Translations under genes and position numbers: made by a program
Notes under the pieces: generated by a model
Seen by the model: the letters and a program-made list of their open reading frames with translations, nothing else
Told to the model about the DNA's origin: nothing
The model's database searches: none
Shown here: piece after piece, positions 1-8,401 of the stretch
Layout: each line of letters opens with the position of its first letter
Numbering within the stretch: position 1 is the first letter of the stretch
Source of the DNA: Pseudomonas fulva
GTDB lineage: Bacteria > Pseudomonadota > Gammaproteobacteria > Pseudomonadales > Pseudomonadaceae
Assembly: GCF_023517795.1 (NCBI RefSeq)
Contig: NZ_CP082928.1
Span: 3,162,001-3,226,000, forward strand
Direction: 5' to 3'
Length of the DNA: 64,000 nucleotides

Positions 1-88
1 CGTAATCTTTCAGCCCAGATTCGTCGATTTCGGCAGCTAAGTGGCGAAAGCGGCCGGTCGTCCCCGTTAGGGTGGCTGATGATTATCT

Positions 89-113
89 GTGGGAGCGGGC
101 CATGCCCGCGAAA
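89..113. repeat. REP-like palindromic repeat
   Basis: GTGGGAGCGGGC followed by CATGCCCGCG resembles the short REP units (GTGGGAGCGGGC...GCCCGC) scattered between Pseudomonas genes. GCGGGC at 95-100 pairs with GCCCGC at 104-109. It lies in a non-coding leader. Confidence 0.6.
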
Positions 114-200
114 AATCAAGGGCATGGACTAGGCGTCCCCGCCCTTACCGACATGAGTCCGCCAGCATTACCGAGTTGTTTATGTACTCGGTTCCGCTCT

Positions 201-440
201 GACGAGCGGGTTACTTTTGGCATTGCCCCAAAAGTAACCAAAAGGTCTAGCCCCGCCATCCGGCCCCGGCTTCGCCGGGGTTCCCTCGCTTCATCATTGT
301 TCCGAGGGCCCGCCGCGAAGGGCCATCCTTGGCCCATCGCAGCTCTCGCGACATCCATGTCGCTCAACCCTCTCCACAACGATTCCACTCGGCCTCCTGA
401 AGGGGCGATTGGCGTCGTCAGTTACTTTTGTGCAAGAAAG
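201..440. repeat. Intergenic repeat element with a GGTTACTTTTGG inverted repeat
   Basis: A perfect 12-bp inverted repeat (209-220 and 228-239, 7-nt loop) is followed by a GC-rich stretch and a second TTACTTTTG copy near 421. I recall similar blocks as repeated non-coding DNA in gamma-proteobacteria that produce spurious short reading frames. Reading frames on both strands here (72-461 plus, 116-388 minus) have arginine- and proline-rich products and no ribosome site. I see no gene in positions 1-556. Confidence 0.45.
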
Positions 441-556
441 ACATTACAAAGCCAGCGATGACCGTCCGCTTCTGCCTTGTAGTTGCCGCTTCATGCGCGC
501 AAATATCCTGAACAGGCTCTAGGACCAAGTCGCGCCGGGCAATCCGGCGCGGTGCT

Positions 557-781
557 TTACTTGCGGTTTTTACCCACCATCATCTTCCAGCGGTTGCGGT
601 TGAGCAGCACGTAGCCGGTGAGCTGCATGCCCGCGGCGATCACCAGGCTGCGGGTCAGGTCCGGGTCGGCGGGGCGTGGGCCGTTGTAGATCTGGTACAG
701 GGCGTACAGCACGCCGATCAGGCCGAGAATGAAGAACACCAGGCCGAGAATGGTCAGGCGGTGAAGCTTGCGTGGCAGCAT
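557..781 (-). CDS. Small two-helix inner-membrane protein, unknown function
   Basis: The 74-aa product has a basic N-terminus (MLPRKLHRL), a hydrophobic segment at about residues 9-30 and a second weaker one at about 47-62, and ends in a lysine/arginine-rich tail. This predicts a small inner-membrane protein with two helices. No enzyme motif is visible and I do not recognise the family. It is a single gene, oriented away from the HD-GYP gene at 917. A longer minus frame over the same bases (570-860) is arginine/proline-rich and was rejected. Confidence rests on protein-like composition only. Confidence 0.6.
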   Translation of the reverse strand: MLPRKLHRLTILGLVFFILGLIGVLYALYQIYNGPRPADPDLTRSLVIAAGMQLTGYVLLNRNRWKMMVGKNRK

Positions 782-916
782 GGCAGCACATCGTCATGGA
801 GAGCGGGGCGGCCAAACTAACTCGGAATCCGCACCGGCGCCAGCCACTCTGGCCTATCAAGTGTGCGCGGATGGGCTAGATTGATTGGCAGGCATCCATC
901 TGTTCGCCGAGTCGCC

Positions 917-2119
917 ATGCTGAAGAAAATCCCCACCCACGCCGTGCGCATCGGCATGTTCATCCAGGGCTTCGATGGCAACTGGCTGTCGCACCCGTTC
1001 TGGAAAAGCCGCTTCGTCATCGACGACGCCGAGGATCTGGCCCGTGTGCGCCAGAGCGGTGTCAGCGGTGTGTGGATCGATACCAGCAAGGGGCTGGACC
1101 TCCCCGGCCCTACCAGCGCCGCGCCGCCGCCTGCACCGGCCGTTGCCGAGGCACCGTCGGTGGTGGCCGCCGTGCCGGTGCACAGCTGCAGCGTGCGCGA
1201 CGAGTTGCAGCGCGCCGCCAAGCTGATCAAGCGCTCGAAGAAGGCGGTCACCGAGCTGTTCCAGGAGGCGCGCCTGGGCAACGCCATCAACGTCGAGGGT
1301 TGCATGCCGCTGGTCGCCGATATCAGCGAGTCGCTGGCGCGCAACAGCTCGGCGCTGCTCGGCCTGGCGCGGCTCAAGCACAAGGATGAATACACCTACC
1401 TGCATTCGGTGGCGGTGTGTGCGCTGATGCTGTCGCTGGCCCGGCAACTGGGCCTGGACGAGGAGCACGCCCGGGAAGCCGGCCTGGCCGGGCTGCTCCA
1501 CGACGTCGGCAAGATGGCCATGCCCCTGGAGGTGCTGAACAAGCCCGGCAGCCTGACCGATGCCGAGTTCGCCATCATGCGCAGCCATCCCGAGCGCGGC
1601 CACGCCATGCTGCTGGCGGCCGGCTCGCTGCCCGAGTCGACGCTGGACGTCTGCCTGCATCACCACGAAAAGTACGACGGCAGCGGTTATCCCGGCCACC
1701 TCGCCGGGGAGGGCATCAGCCTGCTGGCGCGGATGGGCGCGGTGTGCGACGTATACGACGCCATCACCTCCAACCGCCCCTACAAGCATGCCTGGAACCC
1801 GGCCGAGTCCCTGGCGCGCATGGCGCAGTGGACGGGCCACTTCGACACCCGGGTGTTCCATGCCCTGGTGCGCACGGTGGGGATCTACCCGCTGGGTTCG
1901 CTGGTGCGTTTGGAGTCCGGGCGGCTTGGCGTGGTGGTCGACCTGCTGCCGGATAAGCTGACCACCCCGGTGGTGCGGGTGTTCTTCTCGGCGAAGAACA
2001 GGGCGGCCATCGTGCAGCAGGAGTTGGACCTTTCCCGGCCGGGGGTCAATGACCGCATCGCCAGCCGCGAGGACCCGGCCGAGTGGGGCTTCAGCAACCT
2101 CGACGACTTCTGGCGCTAG
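917..2119 (+). CDS. HD-GYP domain cyclic-di-GMP phosphodiesterase
   Basis: The 400-aa cytosolic protein has an N-terminal DUF3391-type region (about 1-60, [16 protein letters not shown]), a proline/alanine linker (about 65-90) and a C-terminal HD-GYP domain. LLHDVGK (about 193-199) holds the HD metal ligands, and [11 protein letters not shown] (about 250-260) keeps the HHExxDGxGYP signature, so hydrolysis of cyclic-di-GMP is expected. I start at the ATG at 917, where the conserved N-terminal pattern begins; an in-frame upstream start at 863 only adds a basic unconserved stretch. No strong ribosome site precedes it. It appears to be a single-gene unit. Confidence 0.88.
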   Translation: MLKKIPTHAVRIGMFIQGFDGNWLSHPFWKSRFVIDDAEDLARVRQSGVSGVWIDTSKGLDLPGPTSAAPPPAPAVAEAPSVVAAVPVHSCSVRDELQRAAKLIKRSKKAVTELFQEARLGNAINVEGCMPLVADISESLARNSSALLGLARLKHKDEYTYLHSVAVCALMLSLARQLGLDEEHAREAGLAGLLHDVGKMAMPLEVLNKPGSLTDAEFAIMRSHPERGHAMLLAAGSLPESTLDVCLHHHEKYDGSGYPGHLAGEGISLLARMGAVCDVYDAITSNRPYKHAWNPAESLARMAQWTGHFDTRVFHALVRTVGIYPLGSLVRLESGRLGVVVDLLPDKLTTPVVRVFFSAKNRAAIVQQELDLSRPGVNDRIASREDPAEWGFSNLDDFWR

Positions 2120-2157
2120 GCCCTGTGCGAACCGTAGCGGCGTTCGCAGCCCCTCGT

Positions 2158-3225
2158 TCAGGCCTGCGCGGCCAAGGGCAGCTGCACGATAAACCGCGTG
2201 CCGTTCCCCGCAGGCACGCAGCGCGCCTGGCCGCCATGGGCCTGGGCGATGGCCCTGACCACCGCCAGGCCCAGGCCGCTGCCGCCGCTGTGGCGCGAAC
2301 GGGAGGGCTCGCCGCGGCGGAACGCCTCGAACACCTGGGCAGCCAGTTCGGCGTCGATGCCCGGGCCGTTGTCCGTGACGCTCAGTTGGTAGCCGTCAGC
2401 CGCCACGCCGGCCTCGATGCGCAGCACGCCGGGGTCGGCATGGGCCAGGGCATTTTCCAGCAGGGCGCCCAGCGCCTGGCGCAGGCGAAATTCGTCGCAG
2501 ACCACGCAGGTTTTCTCATCCAGCTGCAACTGCAGCGCGAAGCCGCGGGCCTGCAAGCGGCTGGCGAAGGCCTGTACGGTGGCCGCGATGCCTTCGGCGG
2601 GGCAGGTGGTCGCGAGGTCGAGCTGCAGGTGGTCGCTGTCATTGAGGCTCAGCACGCGCAGGTCTTCGATCAGCCGGCCAAGCCCCTCGACCTGGCGCAG
2701 CAGCCCTTCGAAGGTCTCGGTGCTGGGTGGGAACACGCCTTCGGCCAGGCCTTGCAGGCGCCCGCGCAGGATGGTCACCGGAGTGCGCAGCTCGTGGGCC
2801 ACCGCAGCGTTCCAGAACTGCTGTTCGCGGGTCACGCTCTGCAGGCGCTCGGCCATGGCGTTGAAGTCGCGCACCAGCTGGCCGGTTTCGCCGAGCGCCC
2901 GGTCATCCGGCGCGGCACGGGCCTGCAGGTTGCCCTGGGCGATTTCCCGCAGGCTGTGGGCCACCGAGTTGAGCGGGGTGAGAATGCGCCGTGACAGGCG
3001 GACGCCCACGTAGCCGGCGATGCCCAGCGCCGCCAGGAGGGTGCCGACCATCCACAGCAGCTCGATGCCGGACGGCACCCAGGTTTCCGAAATGCTGCCG
3101 GGCGCGAGGGTCGAGGCCACGGCGTAGAACGCGTAGCTGCCGACGATCGACAGCAGGATCACGCCCGCCGCCATGATGCTCAGTGACAGCAGAATCTGCC
3201 GGCGCAGGCTCACCGCGCCGCTCAT
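2158..3225 (-). CDS. Two-component sensor histidine kinase (BaeS/AdeS-like)
   Basis: The 355-aa kinase has two transmembrane helices (about 10-35 and 55-78) enclosing a very short periplasmic loop, a HAMP region (about 80-130), the phospho-acceptor His144 in AHELRTP, and an HATPase domain with an N box (LLENALAHA), DNGPGID and GGSGLGL. The short loop suggests sensing within or near the membrane. Its ATG overlaps the regulator stop by 4 bases (ATGA), so the two are translationally coupled. The pair is divergent from the RND operon at 4085, which is its likely target. The open frame continues far upstream, but that part is a shadow of the regulator. Confidence 0.9.
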   Translation of the reverse strand: MSGAVSLRRQILLSLSIMAAGVILLSIVGSYAFYAVASTLAPGSISETWVPSGIELLWMVGTLLAALGIAGYVGVRLSRRILTPLNSVAHSLREIAQGNLQARAAPDDRALGETGQLVRDFNAMAERLQSVTREQQFWNAAVAHELRTPVTILRGRLQGLAEGVFPPSTETFEGLLRQVEGLGRLIEDLRVLSLNDSDHLQLDLATTCPAEGIAATVQAFASRLQARGFALQLQLDEKTCVVCDEFRLRQALGALLENALAHADPGVLRIEAGVAADGYQLSVTDNGPGIDAELAAQVFEAFRRGEPSRSRHSGGSGLGLAVVRAIAQAHGGQARCVPAGNGTRFIVQLPLAAQA

Positions 3226-3947
3226 GTGCCGCTCCCGAAGCGATAGCCGACGCCACGTACGCTCACCGGCGTGCCGTGGATGCCGATGCTTTCCAGCTTG
3301 CGGCGCAGCTTGCTGATATGGCTGTCCACGGTGCGTTCCTGGGTGTCGCCTTCGGGGAGGCAGCCGACCAGCAGTTCGGCGCGGCTGAACACCCGCCTGG
3401 GGGTGCGCATCAGGGTGACCAGGATCTTGAACTCGGTCAGGGTCAGGTCGAGGGGGTATTGCCTGTCGTCGCAGCTGACCGTGGCCTCGTGGTGATCCAG
3501 GTCGACCTGGAACTGGCCGACGCGCAGCAGGCGGCTGCCGGCCGCACCAGTGGCCTTGGCGCGGCGCAATACGGCGCTGACCCGAGCCACCACCTCGGCC
3601 GGGTTGAAGGGCTTGACCACGTAGTCGTCGGCACCGATGCGCAGGCCCATCAGCTTGTCGATGTCCTGGTCCAGGGCGGTGAGCATGATCACCGGGGTGT
3701 CGCCACGGTGGCGGATTTCGGCGAGCACCTGCCAGCCGTCCAGGCGCGGCATCTGCACGTCGAGCAGCACCAGATCGGGCTTGAGCGTCTGGTGCTGGGC
3801 CAGGGCCTCCTGGCCGTCCCGGGCGTGCACGCTGCGCAGGCCGCCCCGCTGCAGATAGGCGGCGAGGATCTCGGCGATCTCGCTTTCGTCCTCGGCGATC
3901 AGGATCAGCGCGTCCTGGCGGGGTGTGGCGGCGGGCGGCAACGTCAT
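3222..3947 (-). CDS. OmpR-family response regulator (BaeR/AdeR-like)
   Basis: The 241-aa protein has an N-terminal receiver domain (acidic pocket IAEDE around 18-22, phospho-acceptor Asp63 in LLDVQMP, conserved Lys in VVKPF) and a C-terminal winged-helix DNA-binding domain (about 145-240, ending RGVGYRF). The ATG at 3947 is preceded by AAGGTGA and is preferred over an upstream start at 4001. It is first in a two-gene operon with the kinase and divergent from the RND pump genes. Two CTCCACA direct repeats in the shared spacer could be its binding site. Confidence 0.9.
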   Translation of the reverse strand: MTLPPAATPRQDALILIAEDESEIAEILAAYLQRGGLRSVHARDGQEALAQHQTLKPDLVLLDVQMPRLDGWQVLAEIRHRGDTPVIMLTALDQDIDKLMGLRIGADDYVVKPFNPAEVVARVSAVLRRAKATGAAGSRLLRVGQFQVDLDHHEATVSCDDRQYPLDLTLTEFKILVTLMRTPRRVFSRAELLVGCLPEGDTQERTVDSHISKLRRKLESIGIHGTPVSVRGVGYRFGSGT

Positions 3948-3969
3948 GAATTTCACCTTTTCGGCTGGC

Positions 3970-3987
3970 CTCCACATTATCTCCACA
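3970..3987. promoter_or_regulatory. Candidate response-regulator operator (direct repeat)
   Basis: CTCCACA occurs at 3970-3976 and again at 3981-3987, an 11-base period close to one helical turn. It lies in the 137-base spacer between the regulator and the RND adaptor. OmpR-family regulators bind such tandem half-sites, and AdeR of Acinetobacter acts on direct repeats in the equivalent spacer. The assignment is inference from position and spacing. Confidence 0.4.
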
Positions 3988-4084
3988 AAAGCTCGAATCA
4001 ATCCCGATTGTTTGCACCGACACTCGCCTCCTGATGCTGCGCCAGGTGCGCAGGCAACGAAACATCTGCGAGGTCGGTGAGGTT

Positions 4085-5245
4085 ATGGGAAGTCGAAGAG
4101 GGCGGTACGTCATGGGCCTGTGCCTGTGCGCCCTGATACTGGGCGGTTGTGATTCGGCGCAGCAGGAGGCACAACCGGAACCCGTGCAGGTGTCGGTCAT
4201 GGCGCTGACACCGCAGACCCTGGACATCAGCGAGGATCTGCCCGGGCGCGTCGCCGCCCTCAGAACCGCCGAGATTCGCCCGCAGGTCAGCGGTATCGTG
4301 CAGCGCCGGCTGTTCGAGCAGGGCGCCGACATCCAGGCTGGCGCCGCACTGTTCGAGATCGACGCCGCACCGTTCAAGGCCGAGGTGCAAACCGCGGCGG
4401 CCGCCCTCGAGCGCGCCCAGGCCGTGCTGGCCCGTGCGCGCATCCAGGCCGAGCGCCTGCAGCCGCTGGTGCGCGCCGAAGCGATCAGCCAGCAGGTCTA
4501 CGACGATGCCGCCTCGCAGCGCGAACAGGCGGCCGCAGACGTGGCCCAGGCCGAGGCGGTGCTGGCGCGCAAGCGCCTGGACCTCAAGTTCGCCACCGTC
4601 AGCGCACCGATTGCCGGTCGCGTCGACCAGGCCCAGGTCTCCGAAGGTGCCCTGGTGGCGACCACCGACACGACGCCCATGGCCACCGTCCAGCAGATCG
4701 ACCAGGTGTATATCGACGTGCGTGAGTCGGCCAGCAGCCTGGAGCACTGGCGCCATGCCCTGGGCAGCAGGCTGGCCCCTGGCGCCACCGGCGTACCGGT
4801 GCAGGTGCTCGACAGCAGCGGCACGGCCTATGGGCTGAGCGGCAGGATCCTGTTCTCCGGGATCAGCGTCGACGCCGGCACCGGCAACCTGCTGCTGCGC
4901 GTGCAGGTCGACAACCCCAACCACCAGCTGCTGCCGGGCATGTACGTGCTGGCGCGGGTGCCGCGGGCTCGCTACGCCGATGCCCTGAGCGTGCCGCAAC
5001 AGGCGGTGCTGCGCCGTGATGGCCAGGCCAGCGTGTGGGTGGTCGACGCCGGTGAGAGGGTGCAGCGCGTGCCGGTCGAGCTCGGTGAGCTGGTGGCGCG
5101 TCACTACCGCATCGCCTCCGGGCTCAGCGCTGGTCAACAGGTGGTGATCGAAGGCCTCGAGCGCCTGGAGGAGGGCGTTGCGGTCAACGCGCGGCCGTGG
5201 AAGTCCGCCACCGCGGGCGAGCTGGCCAGCTCGCCCGCGCGTTGA
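4085..5245 (+). CDS. RND efflux periplasmic adaptor lipoprotein (MexA/AdeA type)
   Basis: The 386-aa membrane-fusion protein has a lipoprotein signal peptide with lipobox LILGGC, so it is probably anchored in the inner membrane. The usual lipoyl/barrel-sandwich halves flank an alpha-helical hairpin rich in Ala/Glu/Gln (about 80-150), followed by a beta-barrel and membrane-proximal domain. It bridges the RND pump to the outer-membrane channel. The ATG at 4085 follows GGTGAGG; starts at 4034 or 4112 fit less well. It is the first gene of a plus-strand operon running to 11375 with gaps of 15 bases or less. Confidence 0.9.
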   Translation: MGSRRGRYVMGLCLCALILGGCDSAQQEAQPEPVQVSVMALTPQTLDISEDLPGRVAALRTAEIRPQVSGIVQRRLFEQGADIQAGAALFEIDAAPFKAEVQTAAAALERAQAVLARARIQAERLQPLVRAEAISQQVYDDAASQREQAAADVAQAEAVLARKRLDLKFATVSAPIAGRVDQAQVSEGALVATTDTTPMATVQQIDQVYIDVRESASSLEHWRHALGSRLAPGATGVPVQVLDSSGTAYGLSGRILFSGISVDAGTGNLLLRVQVDNPNHQLLPGMYVLARVPRARYADALSVPQQAVLRRDGQASVWVVDAGERVQRVPVELGELVARHYRIASGLSAGQQVVIEGLERLEEGVAVNARPWKSATAGELASSPAR

Positions 5246-5260
5246 TCAGGAGAATTTCCC

Positions 5261-8200
5261 ATGCCGCAGTTCTTTATCAACCGCCCGGTGTTCGCCTGGG
5301 TCATCGCCCTGTTCATCGTGCTGTTCGGTTGCATCGCCATTCCGCAGTTGCCGATCGCCCGCTACCCCTCGGTGGCGCCGCCCTCGGTGACGCTGTACGC
5401 CAGCTACCCGGGCGCCACGCCTAAGACCCTCAACGATTCGGTGGTCAGCCTGGTCGAGCGCGAGCTGTCCGGGGTCAAGAACCTGTTGTACTTCGAGTCC
5501 TCGGTGGACACCTCGGGTACCGCGCAGATCACCGCCACCTTCAAACCGGGCACCGATCCCGAGCTGGCCCAGGTGGATGTGCAGAACCGCATCAAGGCGG
5601 TCGAGCCGCGCCTGCCGCAAGTGGTGCGCCAGAGCGGCCTGCAGGTGGAATCCGCCGCCTCGGGCTTTCTGCTGATGATCGGCATGACCTCGCCGGACGG
5701 CCAGTTCGACGAGGTGCTGCTGGGCGACTACCTGGCGCGCAATATCGTCCCGGAGCTGCGGCGCATCGAGGGCGTCGGCCGCGTGCAACTGTTCGGCGCC
5801 GAGCAGGCGCTGCGCATCTGGGTCGACCCCAACAAGCTGACCGCCTTTGGCCTGACCATGGGCGACCTGGCCCAGGCCATCGAAGGGCAGAACGCGCAGA
5901 TCGCCCCCGGTCGCGTTGGCGACGAGCCGGCATTGCCGGGGCAACGGCTGACCGTGCCGCTGACCGTCGAAGGCCAGCTGGAAACCCCCGAGCAGTTCGC
6001 CGCCGTGGTGCTGCGCGCCACTGCCGATGGCGCGCGGGTGACCATCGGCGATGTCGCCCGGGTCGAGCTGGGCGCCCAGTCCTATGGGTTTTCCAACCGC
6101 GAGAACGGCGTGCCGGCGACCAGCGCGGCGATCCAGCTGTCGCCAGGCGCCAACGCCGTGCGCACGGCCCAGGCGGTGCGCGACCGGCTCGCCGAGCTGG
6201 CGGCGAGCATGCCCGCGGGCATGAATTATTCGGTGCCGTTCGATACCGCGCCGTTCGTCAAGGTGTCCATCGAGAAGGTGATCTACACCCTGCTCGAGGC
6301 CATGGTGCTGGTGTTCCTGGTGATGTTCCTGTTCCTGCAAAACATGCGCTACACGCTGATCCCGGCCATCGTCGCGCCCATCGCGCTGCTCGGCACCTTT
6401 GCGGTGATGCTGCTGGCCGGGTTCTCGATCAACTCGCTGACCATGTTCGGCATGGTGCTGGCCATCGGCATCATCGTCGACGATGCCATCGTGGTGGTCG
6501 AGAACGTCGAGCGGCTGATGGCCACCCGTGGCCTGTCGCCGCGCGAGGCGACCCTGCAGGCGATGAAGGAGATCACCGGTGCGGTGATCGGCATCACCCT
6601 GGTGCTCACCGCGGTGTTCATTCCCATGGCCTTTGCCAGCGGTTCGGTGGGCGTGATCTACCAGCAGTTCACCTTGTCGATGGCGGTGTCGATTCTGTTC
6701 TCGGCCTTTCTGGCGCTGACCCTGACGCCCGCGCTGTGCGCCACGCTGCTGCGCCCGGTGAATGCTGACCACCATCAAAAGCGCGGATTCTTCGGCGCTT
6801 TCAACCGCGGCTTCGAGCGCCTGACCGAGCGCTACACCGGGCGCATCACCCGGTTGGTCGGGCGCAGCGGGCGGATGATGGTGGTATTCGTGCTGCTCTG
6901 CGGCGTGCTGGCCATCGCCGGGCAGCAGCTGCCGTCGTCGTTCCTGCCGGAGGAGGATCAGGGCTATTTCATGACCTCCATTCAGTTGCCGACTGGCGCC
7001 ACCAGCGAGCGCACCCTGGATGTGGTCAAGCGTTTCGAGGCCCACGTGGCCTCGCGCCCGGCGCTGGATGCCAATCTGGTGGTGCAGGGCTTCAGTTTCT
7101 CGGGTTCCGGCACCAACGCGGCGATGGCCTTCACCATGCTCAAGGACTGGAAGCAGCGCAACGGCGCCACCGCCGCCGAGGAAGCGGCATTGGCCCAGGT
7201 GGCCATGGCCGACAACGTCGAAGGCACGGTGATGAGCCTGATGCCACCGGCCATCGACGAGCTGGGTACCTCCTCGGGCTTCACCCTGTTCCTGCAGGAT
7301 CGCGGCAACCGCGGCGAAGCCGCACTGCTGGAGGCCCAGGCGCAGCTGCTGGAACTGGCCGGGCAGAGCAAGATCGTCAGCGACGTTTATCCTGACGGCC
7401 TGCCGCCGGGTGAGAGCATTCGCCTGAACATCAACCGGCCCAAGGCCGAGGCCATGGGCCTGTCGTTCACGGCGGTAAGCAGCACCCTGTCGGCGGCCAT
7501 GGGTTCGCTGTACGTCAACGACTTCCCCAATGCCGGGCGTATGCAGCAGGTGATTCTGCAGGCCGATGCGCCCGCGCGGATGCAGCTCGACGACGTGCTC
7601 GATCTGCGTGTGCGCAATGCCAACGGCGGCATGGTGCCGCTGCGCGAAGTGGTGACCCCGGTGTGGAGCGAGTCGCCACAGCAGATGATGCGTTTCCAGG
7701 GCTTCCCGGCGGTGCGCATTTCCGGCGGTGCGGCGGCTGGCGTTTCCAGCGGCGCGGCGATGGCCGAGATGGAGCGTCTGGTCACCGAGTTGCCCCAGGG
7801 CTACGCCGTCGCCTGGACCGGGCAATCGCTGCAGGAGCGTCAGTCGGCTGCCCAGGCGCCGATGCTCATGGCGCTCTCGGCTCTGGTGGTGTTTCTGGTG
7901 CTGGCGGCGCTGTACGAGAGCTGGTCGATCCCGCTGTCGGTGATGCTGGTGGTGCCGCTCGGCCTGCTCGGTGCGGTGGCTGCGGTAATGCTGCGCGGCT
8001 TGCCCAACGATGTGTTCTTCAAGGTGGGGATGATCACCATCATCGGCCTGTCGGCGAAGAACGCCATCCTCATCGTCGAGTTCGCCCGCCAGCTGCACGC
8101 CGAGGGCCGCTCGCTGGTGGACGCCGCGGTGACCGCCGCACGCCTGCGCCTGAGGCCGATCCTGATGACCTCCCTGGCCTTCACCCTGGGTGTGGTGCCG

Positions 8201-8401
8201 TTGATGCTCGCCTCCGGTGCCAGCGCCGAAACCCAGCACGCCATCGGCACCGGCGTATTTGGCGGCATGCTCAGCGGCACCCTGTTGGCGGTGTTCTTCG
8301 TGCCGTCGTTCTTCGTGTTGGTGATGGGGCTGCAGGAACGCTTGCAGGGTTGGCGTGCACGGCGCACCCCTGGCTTGCCGCCGCTCGGTGAGGAGAAATG
8401 A
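5261..8401 (+). CDS. RND multidrug efflux transporter, inner-membrane subunit (MexB/AdeB type)
   Basis: The 1046-aa HAE1-family proton/drug antiporter starts MPQFFINRPVFAWV, has 12 predicted membrane helices and two large periplasmic loops, and carries the paired aspartates of TM4 in GIIVDDAIVVVENV that relay protons. Length is normal for the family. A ribosome site CAGGAGAA precedes the ATG. It sits between adaptor and channel genes and its stop overlaps the channel start. The substrate cannot be read from sequence; multidrug efflux is inferred. A 997-aa antisense frame covers most of this gene and is a composition artefact. Confidence 0.95.
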   Translation: MPQFFINRPVFAWVIALFIVLFGCIAIPQLPIARYPSVAPPSVTLYASYPGATPKTLNDSVVSLVERELSGVKNLLYFESSVDTSGTAQITATFKPGTDPELAQVDVQNRIKAVEPRLPQVVRQSGLQVESAASGFLLMIGMTSPDGQFDEVLLGDYLARNIVPELRRIEGVGRVQLFGAEQALRIWVDPNKLTAFGLTMGDLAQAIEGQNAQIAPGRVGDEPALPGQRLTVPLTVEGQLETPEQFAAVVLRATADGARVTIGDVARVELGAQSYGFSNRENGVPATSAAIQLSPGANAVRTAQAVRDRLAELAASMPAGMNYSVPFDTAPFVKVSIEKVIYTLLEAMVLVFLVMFLFLQNMRYTLIPAIVAPIALLGTFAVMLLAGFSINSLTMFGMVLAIGIIVDDAIVVVENVERLMATRGLSPREATLQAMKEITGAVIGITLVLTAVFIPMAFASGSVGVIYQQFTLSMAVSILFSAFLALTLTPALCATLLRPVNADHHQKRGFFGAFNRGFERLTERYTGRITRLVGRSGRMMVVFVLLCGVLAIAGQQLPSSFLPEEDQGYFMTSIQLPTGATSERTLDVVKRFEAHVASRPALDANLVVQGFSFSGSGTNAAMAFTMLKDWKQRNGATAAEEAALAQVAMADNVEGTVMSLMPPAIDELGTSSGFTLFLQDRGNRGEAALLEAQAQLLELAGQSKIVSDVYPDGLPPGESIRLNINRPKAEAMGLSFTAVSSTLSAAMGSLYVNDFPNAGRMQQVILQADAPARMQLDDVLDLRVRNANGGMVPLREVVTPVWSESPQQMMRFQGFPAVRISGGAAAGVSSGAAMAEMERLVTELPQGYAVAWTGQSLQERQSAAQAPMLMALSALVVFLVLAALYESWSIPLSVMLVVPLGLLGAVAAVMLRGLPNDVFFKVGMITIIGLSAKNAILIVEFARQLHAEGRSLVDAAVTAARLRLRPILMTSLAFTLGVVPLMLASGASAETQHAIGTGVFGGMLSGTLLAVFFVPSFFVLVMGLQERLQGWRARRTPGLPPLGEEK

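Noticed and set aside
72-461. 129-aa plus-strand and 90-aa minus-strand frames in the leader
   Set aside because: They lie in REP-like and GGTTACTTTTGG-type repeats known to give spurious frames, and have no ribosome site.
2158-4443. 761-aa minus-strand frame joined to the histidine kinase
   Set aside because: Only the part from 3225 encodes the kinase; the upstream part overlaps the response regulator in another frame and reads as low-complexity Arg/Pro/Ala.
5246-8239. 997-aa open frame antisense to the RND pump gene
   Set aside because: The product is His/Gln/Arg/Gly-rich with no domain and exactly shadows a textbook RND transporter; this is a GC-composition artefact.
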